39,123 nt of DNA. It comes from Terriglobia bacterium (GTDB lineage Bacteria > Acidobacteriota > Terriglobia > UBA7540). Shown piece after piece: positions 1 through 8,053 of the stretch. The stretch spans positions 1 to 39,123 of the forward strand of contig DASTAW010000056.1 of the NCBI GenBank assembly GCA_035712365.1, in the 5' to 3' direction. Under the pieces are notes generated by a model. It was not told the origin of the DNA, did not search any database, and saw only the letters and a program-made list of their open reading frames with translations. Positions within the stretch are counted from its first letter, which is position 1. Each line of letters begins with the position of its first letter. The translations under genes and the position numbers were made by a program.

Positions 1-193
1 GCCATTTGATGACCACAGGCTTCGACACTCCCAGCGCCTGTTGGATATGGTCGTTCTGCTGGCCCTCAGCCGCCAGCAGGATGATGCGGGCGCGCAGCGC
101 GTCCCGCTGGGCAGCAGAAGGAGAATGGATGACGGTCTCCAACGTCGCTCGCTCTTTGCAGGTTAGTTCAATCGTGGGTGCTCGTCGTGACAT
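1..193 (-). CDS. IS630-family transposase, N-terminal part (cut by window edge)
   Basis: Reading the minus strand from the ATG at 193 gives 64 codons starting MSRRAPTIELTCKERATLE and ending at the window edge in ALGVSKPVVIKW. The pattern (RRAP, then RARIILLAAEG, then a helix-turn-helix ending VxxW) is the N-terminal DNA-binding region of IS630/Tc1-like transposases. The DDE catalytic domain would lie beyond base 1, so intactness cannot be judged. There is no SD sequence before the ATG, and a promoter candidate lies so close that the mRNA may be leaderless. The element's right end should be near 200-260, where short inverted repeats and TA dinucleotides occur, but its border cannot be fixed without the other end. 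Confidence 0.8.
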   Translation of the reverse strand, partial: MSRRAPTIELTCKERATLETVIHSPSAAQRDALRARIILLAAEGQQNDHIQQALGVSKPVVIKW

Positions 194-201
194 AATCGAG
201 C

Positions 202-230
202 ACGATACGTCAATTTGCGACATAAGTCAA
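202..230 (-). promoter_or_regulatory. Promoter candidate for the IS630 transposase
   Basis: On the minus strand TTGACT (230-225), a 17-base spacer, then TATCGT (207-202). The expected transcription start is about 195, two or so bases before the ATG at 193. This fits a leaderless transposase mRNA and the missing SD sequence. Confidence 0.45.
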
Positions 231-361
231 TGCAATTACATTGCGCAACACTAGATCGCTACCGCTTCCACTGAACAAGCAGCCGGAGACCAGGGATTGG
301 CCTCGCCTCCTGACCCATTGTTCAGTTGCATGCGTCCAAAAAAATGCCCTGAAAGCACCAA

Positions 362-385
362 GCCCGCCTAGGAAGAAAGGCGGGC
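362..385 (-). terminator. Hairpin downstream of the lysine-rich mini-gene
   Basis: GCCCGCC at 362-368 pairs perfectly with GGCGGGC at 379-385 around a 10-base loop, and CCA/TGG flanks can extend the stem past one mismatch. It lies about 30 bases after the stop of the tiny ORF at 416-460. The U-run (seven T on the minus strand, about 337-343) is not directly adjacent, so this is an imperfect intrinsic terminator. Confidence 0.5.
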
Positions 386-415
386 CTGGAGGACCAAACT
401 GCTGGTGACTTTCCC

Positions 416-460
416 TTATTTCTTTTTTGCCTTGGATTTTGCCTTCTTCTTAGCGGCCAT
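416..460 (-). CDS. 14-residue lysine-rich peptide (putative mini-gene)
   Basis: The ORF encodes MAAKKKAKSKAKKK, 8 of 14 residues lysine. It is far below normal gene-calling length, but the surroundings argue for real expression. An AAGGAGG SD sequence ends three bases before the ATG, a near-consensus promoter lies at 539-567, the leader contains an 8-bp hairpin, and a GC hairpin follows the stop. The composition resembles the lysine/alanine-rich tails of histone-H1-like and other nucleic-acid-binding proteins, so binding to DNA, RNA or a membrane is conceivable. That is inference. The SD spacing is tight, so the unit could instead be a small RNA of about 190 bases with an incidental ORF. Confidence 0.5.
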   Translation of the reverse strand: MAAKKKAKSKAKKK

Positions 461-493
461 AGACCTCCTTCCCTTTGGACTTTCAAACTCCAC

Positions 494-524
494 GCACAGG
501 GGTCAATATCTTGTATCCCTGTGC
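494..524 (-). promoter_or_regulatory. Leader hairpin upstream of the lysine-rich mini-gene
   Basis: GCACAGGG (494-501) and CCCTGTGC (517-524) form a perfect 8-bp stem with a 15-base loop. It lies inside the predicted 5' leader, between the transcription start near 532 and the SD sequence near 463-469. It could be a protein-binding operator, an RNA stability element or a translation control element. It matches no riboswitch class I recognise. Confidence 0.45.
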
Positions 525-538
525 CTGCCTAACCACGA

Positions 539-567
539 TATATAGGGCCAAACGGCATCCTTGTCAA
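539..567 (-). promoter_or_regulatory. Near-consensus sigma-70 promoter
   Basis: On the minus strand TTGACA (567-562), a spacer of exactly 17 bases, then TATATA (544-539). An A/T-rich stretch (GAAATTTTTC) directly upstream of the -35 box resembles an UP element. This is the best promoter match I found in the window, and it points at the lysine-rich mini-gene. The predicted start near 532 gives a leader of about 70 bases. Confidence 0.7.
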
Positions 568-766
568 GAAAAATTTCGTCCCTGACAGCATTTAGGAACT
601 CTTTTTTCACCGCATCTCGAGTGCAACCGCCAGAGCATTCGTCTCGTCGGACGAAAATTCACGCGCGCTTACCGCTCCTGACGAATCTTCGAGGGCTGTC
701 CGGGCCGCACATAGCCCCTCTTTTCGTGTAATGGAATTTCGGCTGTTGTGGTATTGTGTGGCTACC

Positions 767-1618
767 ATGAAAAAGAATAACGCCTTTTCACGTCGCTCTT
801 TTCTGGCATCTTTTGCGGCGGCTCCGCTGGGTGCGGCGGCAGCGGCCGCGGCGGCCGCGAAGCACATCCCGATCGGGCTGGAGCTTTATTCGGTCCGCAA
901 CGATCTGGAAAAAGATCTGGCCGGAACGGTCAGGCAGGTTGCCAAAATGGGGTACCAGTGCGTGGAATTCTATTCGCCGTATTACGATTGGACGCCGAGC
1001 GATGCCAGGAAGGTTCGCCGCGAAATGGACAGCCTGGGCATCCGCTGCTACTCGACGCACAACGACCCGAAGTCCTTCACACCGGAGGGAATCGGGAAGG
1101 CGATGGAACTGAACAACATTCTAGGCACGCGCTACATCGTGATGGCGTCGGCCGGCGAGGTTGCTACCCTTGACGGTTGGAAGCGAGTGGCGGAGACGCT
1201 GGACACAGCAAACCATACGATGGCGGCCCGCGGCTTGCACGCGGGCTATCACAACCACGATCTCGAGTGGAAACCGGTGGACGGCCAGAAACCGATCGAA
1301 GTGCTCGCCGCGAATACCGACAAGAGCATTATGTTGCAGCTCGACGTGGGTACGTGCCTAGAGACCGGCAATGATCCTGTGGCGTGGATCAGAAAAAATC
1401 CCGGCCGAATTCGTTCTCTCCATCTCAAGAACTGGTCTCCCAAAGGGGGCTATAAGGTGCTCTTCAGCGAAGGAGTGGCCCCGTGGAAGAAGATTTTCGC
1501 AGCCGCAGAGAGCGTGGGTGGCGTTGAATATTACCTGATTGAGCAGGAAGGCAGCCGATACTCCGAAATGAAAACCGTGGATTTATGCCTCCAGGAGTAT
1601 CGCAAACTGCGCGCCTGA
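767..1618 (+). CDS. Exported sugar phosphate isomerase/epimerase-like TIM-barrel protein
   Basis: This 283-residue protein begins with a twin-arginine signal (SRRSFLASFAAAPLG) followed by an unusual run of nine alanines, so it is probably exported folded. The rest is a xylose-isomerase-like TIM barrel of the IolE/AP-endonuclease-2 superfamily. The usual metal-site positions appear as Glu in VEFYSP, His in YHNHDLEW, Asp in QLDVGTCLE, His in SLHLKN and Glu in IEQEGS. Such proteins typically isomerise or epimerise sugars or keto-inositols, but the substrate cannot be read from sequence. I chose ATG 767 because the twin-arginine motif follows it. An in-frame start at 731 only adds 12 residues before that motif. 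A FucP-type permease and an SDR follow, suggesting a shared sugar pathway. Confidence 0.85.
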   Translation: MKKNNAFSRRSFLASFAAAPLGAAAAAAAAAKHIPIGLELYSVRNDLEKDLAGTVRQVAKMGYQCVEFYSPYYDWTPSDARKVRREMDSLGIRCYSTHNDPKSFTPEGIGKAMELNNILGTRYIVMASAGEVATLDGWKRVAETLDTANHTMAARGLHAGYHNHDLEWKPVDGQKPIEVLAANTDKSIMLQLDVGTCLETGNDPVAWIRKNPGRIRSLHLKNWSPKGGYKVLFSEGVAPWKKIFAAAESVGGVEYYLIEQEGSRYSEMKTVDLCLQEYRKLRA

Positions 1619-1713
1619 AGCGTTGCTCCCAATCCAATTCATCGAGGCATTCAAAGAAATCCAAATCCGCTGGCGCTGCACCCTTTGCGCCGCTGCGGAC
1701 TTGAAACACGAAC

Positions 1714-3036
1714 ATGACATCTCACACGAACAAGCGTCCACCATTATTCTCCCCTGGAAACACGCTGCCTTTTGTCCTGGTCACGTCGCTGTTCTTTCTC
1801 TGGGGAATTCCCAACAACCTTAATGACATTCTCATCAAGCAGTTCATGACGTCGTTTCAAATCACCCGCCTTCAGGCCGGGCTGGTGCAATCGGCATTTT
1901 ACCTGGGCTATTTCTGCCTCGCCATGCCTGCCGCCTTTCTGATGAGGAGATTTGGATACAAGGCGGGCCTGGTGACGGGGCTGCTTCTTTTTGGCTCGGG
2001 CGCGTTTCTGTTTTGGCCCGCGGCCATCGTCGGGAGCTATGGATTTTTCCTGTTTGCTCTGTTCGTCATAGCGAGCGGTCTTTCCTTTCTGGAAACCGGC
2101 TCGAACACTTTTATCGCCGTGCTGGGCGACCCGCGAAGTTCCGAGCAGCGCCTGAACCTGTCGCAATCGTTTAACCCACTGGGTTCGATCACGGGAGCCT
2201 TGATTGGCACCGTCTTTATTTTTTCGGGAATCGAATTGAGCACGCAGCAGATCGGCGCGCTGAAAGCGCAGGGCACGCTCGCCGCCTATTTGAAAAGTGA
2301 AACGTTGCGGGTCGTTCATCCTTACATCGTTCTTGGAGTTGTCGTCTGGGTGATGGCGATTCTCATCCTGCGCACAAAGTTTCCGCAGATCAAAGAGGAA
2401 GCAGAAAGAAAAGATTCGCGCGATAAGGGAAAGCTGAGCGATCTGCTGCATTACCCGCATTTTCTTCAGGGTGTGTCGGCGCAGTTCTTCTACGTTGGCG
2501 CGCAAGTGGGAACCTGGAGCTTCCTGATTCAATACATCCAGGACTACACCCATCAACCCGAAAAAGTTGCCGGCTATCTGCTGACCGGGAGCCTCGTGGC
2601 GTTCGGCGTTGGCAGATTTGTGGCTACTTACCTGATGAAGTTTTTCCGGCCCAACAGGCTGATGGGAGTATATGGGATTGTCAACATAGGGCTGGTGGCA
2701 GTGGGCGTTCTGTTTCCGGGCTGGGTGGGAGTGGGAGCCATGTTCCTGACCAGCTTCTTTATGTCTTTAATGTTCCCCACTATCTATGCGCTTGGCATCA
2801 AAGGCCTCGGCGCGAACACCAAGCTCGGCGGATCGTTCATCGTTATGGCGATTGTAGGTGGGGCCGCAGCGCCGCCGGCCATGGGACTCCTGTATGAACT
2901 CTGGCACAGCATGGCCATCGCCATGGTCGTTCCGCTGGTCTGCTATGCCGTGGTCACGCATTACGCGTACTATGGGTCCAGGATGCGCGTGTCCCCTATT
3001 CAGAGTGCCGCGGTTTCAGAAACGGCAGCGCTGTGA
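1714..3036 (+). CDS. fucP: FucP-type sugar:proton symporter (MFS)
   Basis: The 440-residue protein has about 12 hydrophobic segments and clear FucP-family signatures. These are FFLWGIPNNLNDILI in helix 1, RFGYKAGL after helix 2, FLETGSNTF with the membrane Glu, and QSFNPLGS with the Asn that in E. coli FucP act in proton coupling and sugar binding. FucP relatives carry L-fucose, glucose/galactose or related sugars with H+, so fucose itself is not proven here. It lies 95 bases after the TIM-barrel gene and its stop overlaps a GTG codon of the following SDR frame. No strong SD sequence precedes the ATG. Confidence 0.85.
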   Translation: MTSHTNKRPPLFSPGNTLPFVLVTSLFFLWGIPNNLNDILIKQFMTSFQITRLQAGLVQSAFYLGYFCLAMPAAFLMRRFGYKAGLVTGLLLFGSGAFLFWPAAIVGSYGFFLFALFVIASGLSFLETGSNTFIAVLGDPRSSEQRLNLSQSFNPLGSITGALIGTVFIFSGIELSTQQIGALKAQGTLAAYLKSETLRVVHPYIVLGVVVWVMAILILRTKFPQIKEEAERKDSRDKGKLSDLLHYPHFLQGVSAQFFYVGAQVGTWSFLIQYIQDYTHQPEKVAGYLLTGSLVAFGVGRFVATYLMKFFRPNRLMGVYGIVNIGLVAVGVLFPGWVGVGAMFLTSFFMSLMFPTIYALGIKGLGANTKLGGSFIVMAIVGGAAAPPAMGLLYELWHSMAIAMVVPLVCYAVVTHYAYYGSRMRVSPIQSAAVSETAAL

Positions 3037-3050
3037 AGGAAGCGTCAAGC

Positions 3051-3821
3051 ATGAACGGATTTCCGAGATTTGATTTGAATGGCCAGGTCGCCCTGGTGAC
3101 CGGCGCAGCACGAGGTCTGGGGCGCGCCATATCGCTGGCAATGGCGAATGCGGGCGCGGACGTGGCGCTTGGGCTCCGTGACCGCAGCACAGGATCCGAT
3201 CTCGTCAATGAAATAGCGGCCATGGGACGCCGGGCACTCGCCTTGCAGATGGATATGGCGCACCTTGACCAGATTTCCAGCGCCGTAGAAGAGGCTGTGG
3301 CGCACTTTGGCCGGCTGGACATTCTGGTGAACAACGCCGGAGTGGCGCCGGGAAATCCGGCCGAGGAGTTCACCGAAGAAGACTTTGATTACACCATGGC
3401 GGTCAATGTGAAGGGCACATTCTTTGCCAGCCAGGCTGCAGGGCGTGTGATGATCCGCCAACAGCGCGGCCGCATCATCAACATGAGCTCGCAGGCTGGG
3501 TTTGTGGCCCTGCCTACCGAATCGATCTACTGCACCACCAAGGCCGCCATTGCACACCTCACCAAGTGCCTGGCCGTCGAATGGGGAAAACACAACATTA
3601 CGGTGAACGCCATTGCTCCCACATTCGTTTTTACGCCCGGCACTGAAGAAGCGCTTCGAGACCCGGCATTCCGCGCCGACACCATCGAACGCATCGCAGC
3701 TCTGCACCGGATCGGCGACCCGATGGACGTCACGGGAGCGGTGGTTTTTCTGGCATCTCCCGCGGCGTCGTTGGTCACCGGGCACACGATTCTTATTGAC
3801 GGGGGCTGGACGGCCCGGTAG
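3051..3821 (+). CDS. SDR-family NAD(P)-dependent dehydrogenase
   Basis: This 256-residue classical short-chain dehydrogenase has the nucleotide-binding TGAARGLG motif, the NNAG motif, and the catalytic Ser in NMSSQAG with YCTTK supplying Tyr and Lys. The C-terminal LIDGGW is typical of gluconate 5-dehydrogenase and 3-oxoacyl-ACP-reductase-like members. Its place directly after a FucP-type permease suggests a role in oxidising an imported sugar or aldonate, for example an L-fucose-dehydrogenase-like step, but the substrate is inferred from context only. I prefer ATG 3051, with GAAGGA about 10 bases upstream. A GTG at 3033 overlapping the permease stop would add six residues. Confidence 0.85.
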   Translation: MNGFPRFDLNGQVALVTGAARGLGRAISLAMANAGADVALGLRDRSTGSDLVNEIAAMGRRALALQMDMAHLDQISSAVEEAVAHFGRLDILVNNAGVAPGNPAEEFTEEDFDYTMAVNVKGTFFASQAAGRVMIRQQRGRIINMSSQAGFVALPTESIYCTTKAAIAHLTKCLAVEWGKHNITVNAIAPTFVFTPGTEEALRDPAFRADTIERIAALHRIGDPMDVTGAVVFLASPAASLVTGHTILIDGGWTAR

Positions 3822-3895
3822 CACACGCGCCTGGAACGGTTTCATACCTGGTACAAAGGCTCTTCTCCCGAATTCCCGCCAGCGCCCAGGGTTTC

Positions 3896-4285
3896 TTACG
3901 CTTCCACAACGTCGTGTCTGTACCGCTCAATCAGCGCGAGAAATTCCTGCTTCTCGTTGGCGGGAGCCTTGAAGTGGTCGAGAGCAGCGTCGGCGTGCCG
4001 GATGCTCGCTTGCCACTCAACGGTTGTGATGCCAAGACCGCCGTGGGACGTCTTCATGTCGCGGCCGGTATATACGCACGGCCCTCCCGAGAGGGCGCAC
4101 ATCTGGCCCACCAGCAACTCGCGCCCGCGCCGGACAGAATCAAGGCTGCGGCCGCCCCCAAAGCGGGCAAACATGGGATCGGCCCGCATGCGCCGGAGAA
4201 ATTCATCGATAATTGCCGCGATGCCATCGTAGCCGCCCAGCCGTTCGTAGAGTGTGCTCCCTGGTTTTTGTGCAGCGGATTCCAT
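3896..4285 (-). CDS. Group 1 truncated haemoglobin
   Basis: This 129-residue haem protein starts MESAAQKPGSTLYERLGGYD. It carries the trHb fingerprint: the LYERLGG start, a GGP turn, YTGRDMK, and the proximal His in KTSHGGLGIT. Such proteins bind O2 or NO, or handle peroxide or nitrosative stress. The residue after Phe in helix B (DEFLRR) is Leu where mycobacterial trHbN has the ligand-stabilising TyrB10, so ligand chemistry probably differs. Two cysteines, in the MCALSGGPC stretch, mark a non-mycobacterial subtype. I start at ATG 4285, preceded by GAAAGGGG; an ATG at 4342 would add 19 residues that fit the family less well. It is transcribed away from the C45-type gene. Confidence 0.85.
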   Translation of the reverse strand: MESAAQKPGSTLYERLGGYDGIAAIIDEFLRRMRADPMFARFGGGRSLDSVRRGRELLVGQMCALSGGPCVYTGRDMKTSHGGLGITTVEWQASIRHADAALDHFKAPANEKQEFLALIERYRHDVVEA

Positions 4286-4480
4286 GCGGTCACGCCCCTT
4301 TCTGATCCTCAAGATGTTTGCCCAAGCCGAAGGGCGTGTCAAGCAGGCCGCCGTAAGCGAGCCGCGGGTCCGTCGGTTCCAAAGCCACTGTCATGCCTTT
4401 ACGTCACCCCTTTTCCTGCTTTTCCTGGAAGCACAATGAGTGGTACTCTACCTGCACTGCCTGGATTATTGGAGGAAAGC

Positions 4481-5908
4481 ATGCATCGACGAGCATTCAT
4501 CAAGGGTTCTCTGGCCGGCGTCGGCGGGGCCCTGCTGCTGGACATTTCCTGCAAATCAGCCAAGCAACCGCCTGCGCCGGATGCGCGCCTGAAGGGAGCG
4601 TTCCGCAGCCCGGAGAGAAATGGATGGACATTTGTGCACCTTGAGGGCACACCCGCGGAGATAGGATATCAGCACGGCTACTTGCTGGCAGACAGGATCG
4701 AAGACGCCACCAAGGTCACCATCCTTCAGCAGACCCACAACAGAAAGTGCGGCTGGGATTTTTATCGAGGCGCCGCGAAAAGCATGCTTTGGCCAAAAAT
4801 CGAGGCCGAATATCGCGAGGAACTTCAGGGCATTGCCGACGGCTTGCGGGCCCGGGGCAGCAAGCTCGACCTCTGGGACGTGGTTGCGCTGAACGCTTCC
4901 ATGGAGTGGGACTACTACATGAAGGAGTATGACAAGACGCATAAGGACGAGACGTCGGCTGATCTCGCGGCTCCCGAACATTGCAGCGCCTTTGCCGCCA
5001 CCGGCAGCTACACGAAGGACGGCAAAATCGTCATTGCCCACAACTGCTGGACGGGATACCTGGACGGCGAGCGTTGGACGATCATCTATGACATCGCTCC
5101 CTCACATGGTTACCGGATGTTGATGGACGGGTTCCCAGGTTTCATCCACAGCGGCGACGATTTCGGCATTAATTCCACGGGAATCACCATTACGGAAACC
5201 ACCATCTCCGGCTTTTCCGGCTACGATCCCTCGGGCATTCCGGAATTCGTGCGCGCTCGCAAAGGCATGCAGTATTCGAGTTCCATTGACGATTACGTGC
5301 GGATCATGAAAACGGGCAACAACGGAGGCTATGCCAACAACTGGCTGATCGCCGATCACAAGACCAATGAAGTCGCGGACCTGGAACTGGGGCTGAAAAA
5401 CGTGAACCTGTGGCGCACCAAGGATGGCTTCTTTGTGGGATCGAACTTCCCCGTCAGCCCCAAGCTCGCCAGTGAGGAAACCAACTTCGACCTGAACGAC
5501 ATGAGCAACAGCGCCAACGCGCGGCATGTGCGCTGGAAGCAGTTGATGGCCGAAAACAAAGGGAAAATCGACATGGCGATGGCCCAGAAATTCATGGGCG
5601 ACCACTACGATTCATTCGCGAAGAAAGAGGACCCCAGCGAACGCACGCTGTGCGGCCACGTCGATCTGTCGCCGCGCGGATCGGGCACGTGGCAGCCGCC
5701 CTATGGCATCGCAGGCGCCGTGCAAAATAAAGGCGCGGACGCAGCCATGATCGAAAAGATGGCGCTTTCCGCATCGGCGGGCCATTGCTGCGGGATCGAC
5801 TTTAACGCTGCCGAGCACTTGAAAAAGCATCCGGAGTTCAACTGGGAGGCGCCGCTGCTTCGGGACATGCCTTCAAAACCCTGGACCCTGTTCTCAACTT
5901 CAACCTGA
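4481..5908 (+). CDS. Exported C45 / phospholipase-B-like Ntn hydrolase
   Basis: The 475-residue protein has an N-terminal RRAFIKGS twin-arginine-like signal and a Cys at residue 24 that could be a lipoprotein site, although the lipobox (DISC) is not canonical. The body resembles the C45 acyltransferase/hydrolase and phospholipase-B-like families. A stretch after GYQHGYLLA leads to the likely nucleophile Cys168 in PEHCSAFAATG, which in this fold becomes N-terminal by self-cleavage. IAHNCW and NNWLIADH, then ELGL, follow as in C45 relatives. The expected reaction is amide or acyl-ester hydrolysis, substrate unknown. GGAGG six bases before ATG 4481 fixes the start. The frame is open for about 560 bases further upstream, but that part lies antisense to the haemoglobin gene. 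Confidence 0.75.
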   Translation: MHRRAFIKGSLAGVGGALLLDISCKSAKQPPAPDARLKGAFRSPERNGWTFVHLEGTPAEIGYQHGYLLADRIEDATKVTILQQTHNRKCGWDFYRGAAKSMLWPKIEAEYREELQGIADGLRARGSKLDLWDVVALNASMEWDYYMKEYDKTHKDETSADLAAPEHCSAFAATGSYTKDGKIVIAHNCWTGYLDGERWTIIYDIAPSHGYRMLMDGFPGFIHSGDDFGINSTGITITETTISGFSGYDPSGIPEFVRARKGMQYSSSIDDYVRIMKTGNNGGYANNWLIADHKTNEVADLELGLKNVNLWRTKDGFFVGSNFPVSPKLASEETNFDLNDMSNSANARHVRWKQLMAENKGKIDMAMAQKFMGDHYDSFAKKEDPSERTLCGHVDLSPRGSGTWQPPYGIAGAVQNKGADAAMIEKMALSASAGHCCGIDFNAAEHLKKHPEFNWEAPLLRDMPSKPWTLFSTST

Positions 5909-5927
5909 GAATTCCATCCGGGCCAGG

Positions 5928-7799
5928 TCAGCGCTGCGATCCAAGGAAGTGCGCCAGCCATTCCATAGCCCGCCACACGGCTTCCGGCGTGGGCATGTGG
6001 CCTTTGTGATGGTTGAAGTAACCGATGTTTTCAGGCTTGCCGTACAGATTGTAAACTTGTCGCGCGGCATTAATGTAGTACCAGCTTTTGGCGGTGTCGT
6101 AAGTGTCGCCGCCAATCAGTAGAAACGGCCTGGGGGCAATCAGCCCGATGAGTTCGTGCTGATCCGTCCCTTTCTCCGCTTTGTCAATGAAATCGCCGAA
6201 ATACCAGTAGTCATCATAATTCGAAAACGATAAGCCAACGCCCGGCTCGTTAGAGACCACGGAGGTAATTCGCGGCTCAAAAGCCGCCGCATAAAGCGCC
6301 ATTTTGCCACCGAGCGAATGCCCGATGATGCCGATATGGTCGCGGTCGACCTCCGGCAGCGAGTAGAGGTAATCAACCAGTCGCTGCGCATCCCACACCC
6401 ACTTGCCAAGACCGGTGCAGTTTGGATGGCGCAGTTTCAGGTTGGCGACGGCTTCTGAATACCACTCACCGTAGCTCTCGCCAAACCACCGAATAGCCAC
6501 CGAAATGTATCCCTTTTGCACCGCCGTGTACGCGTAGGAATCGACACCCATGCCCAGGAAACTGCGCCCCGACAGGTTTCGGCCAGCCGGAGTGTCCACG
6601 TCATAGAAGGGAACAATCACCACCGGGCGCGGGCGTTGAAGATTGCTTGCCGGCATCATTACCAGAACCTTTTCCCACCAATCCGGTTCCACTTGAAGAT
6701 ACATGAGGCGCGCAGTGTAGTTCTGGTCTTTCACTGTTTCCACCAGCCGTGCCTGAGGTGATGGGGAGCTCGTTTCCATCGAGCCAAGCAGTTTGAGCCA
6801 TTTTGCAAGGATAGCTTCGCGCCGGGGTTTCCATTCCGCAACTGAGCCGATTCCGGCAACAAGTGATGACAGGCTGCCAATCGACGATTCGTAACCGGCG
6901 GGTGGGCTATTGTACGGCTTGAACCAGTCGGGCGATTGCTGCGACTGCGGCAAACGAGGCCGGGGTTCGGCCGTGCGGCATACACGAAAACCTGTGAATC
7001 GGCTCTTGTAACCAGGTTCGATGGACGACCGGTATCCCCGTGCCCATTCGGAAGTAGTGCTGATGAATGATCCGCCGCGAACAATGCGCGCCAATCCTCG
7101 CAGCGGGCCGGCAGGATTGTATGAACCCTGCGGGGTGCTTTCAGGATTGAAATAATCACTGGTCCATTCCCAAACGTTGCCGAACATGTCAAACAGGCCA
7201 AACTGGTTGGGAGAGTAGCTCCCCACCGGCTTCGTACCCGAAGTCTGTAATTCTTCGCTCAGGCGCGCCAAGTTCTTCGTATCCGAGGTTCCAAGGTTGG
7301 CCGCGGCAGTCTTGCCTTTCAATTCAGCAATAGGGCCCGCGGCGTGGCTCCACTCGGCGTCGGTGGGAAGGCGATAGCCGTTCCGGCCGGCTTCACAAGA
7401 GCCAGTTTCCAGCTTGTAGCAGGGTTCAAGGTTTTCGCGCAGGCTCCGCAGGTTGCAATAACGGATGGCCTCCCACCAGCTTACCGTCTCAACGGGAAGA
7501 TCAGCACCTTTTTGGAACGACGGATTGTAGCCCATAACGGCTTCAAATTCGCGCTGTGTCAGTTCCTTTGGAGCAATGAGGAACTTGACGAGGGTGACGC
7601 TGACAGGAACCTTGGTCAGGCTGTCGATCACCTCGTAGCTCATGCCGGGCACTTCAATCAACCCGCCGGATGAAGCATCCGCCGGCACCCGCGTTTGCAG
7701 CCCAGCCGCGGCGCCTTTATTGCCGCTCGCGCGGCGAAGGCCCGACATGAGAGTCCCTGCCCCGAGGACTGAACCCTTAAGGAAATTTCGTCTTTCCAT
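5928..7799 (-). CDS. Exported fusion: FGE/SUMF1-fold domain + alpha/beta-hydrolase
   Basis: This 623-residue protein starts at ATG 7799, after an AGGAGGG SD; a TTG sits just before. It has a twin-arginine signal (RRNFLKGS). Residues about 45-275 form a formylglycine-generating-enzyme (SUMF1) fold, recognisable by ELTQREFEAV, YRLPTDAEW, NVWEWTSDYF, VRGGSF and GFRVCR. The two catalytic Cys of true FGEs, expected after GGS-x-x, are Ser247 and Trp252, so sulfatase activation is unlikely. After a proline-rich linker, residues about 350-623 are an alpha/beta-hydrolase with nucleophile Ser495 in GIIGHSLGGK, a probable acid in GGDTYDT and His601 in HHKGHMPTPE. This resembles acetyl-xylan-esterase or dienelactone-hydrolase-like enzymes. 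The likely role is a periplasmic or extracellular esterase with a binding domain. It ends 19 bases from the C45 gene, convergently. Confidence 0.8.
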   Translation of the reverse strand: MERRNFLKGSVLGAGTLMSGLRRASGNKGAAAGLQTRVPADASSGGLIEVPGMSYEVIDSLTKVPVSVTLVKFLIAPKELTQREFEAVMGYNPSFQKGADLPVETVSWWEAIRYCNLRSLRENLEPCYKLETGSCEAGRNGYRLPTDAEWSHAAGPIAELKGKTAAANLGTSDTKNLARLSEELQTSGTKPVGSYSPNQFGLFDMFGNVWEWTSDYFNPESTPQGSYNPAGPLRGLARIVRGGSFISTTSEWARGYRSSIEPGYKSRFTGFRVCRTAEPRPRLPQSQQSPDWFKPYNSPPAGYESSIGSLSSLVAGIGSVAEWKPRREAILAKWLKLLGSMETSSPSPQARLVETVKDQNYTARLMYLQVEPDWWEKVLVMMPASNLQRPRPVVIVPFYDVDTPAGRNLSGRSFLGMGVDSYAYTAVQKGYISVAIRWFGESYGEWYSEAVANLKLRHPNCTGLGKWVWDAQRLVDYLYSLPEVDRDHIGIIGHSLGGKMALYAAAFEPRITSVVSNEPGVGLSFSNYDDYWYFGDFIDKAEKGTDQHELIGLIAPRPFLLIGGDTYDTAKSWYYINAARQVYNLYGKPENIGYFNHHKGHMPTPEAVWRAMEWLAHFLGSQR

Positions 7800-8053
7800 C
7801 AACCCTCCTGGCTTTCCATCTCCTGTAGCAAGGAATTATGCCCTTCGCACGCCGCGTGAATCATACCGCAGAGACGACGGATGTGGAAGATAGCCTGATA
7901 AAGAGGAACACGCACAGGGGCTCCGATCGGTGGGCCGAGAAGGGCAAGCACGATTTTTGCTGATTACGGTGCTGGAATATCGCGAGCGATGTCGAATTTA
8001 AAGGGGTGACGCGCGCCGGTCAGAAATGCAAATGGAAATCGCTGATGGGCCCT

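Noticed and set aside
3914-4480. Long open frame on plus extending the C45-type gene upstream by 189 codons
   Set aside because: It lies antisense to the well-supported truncated haemoglobin gene, has no family similarity, and GGAGG at 4471 marks ATG 4481 as the real start.
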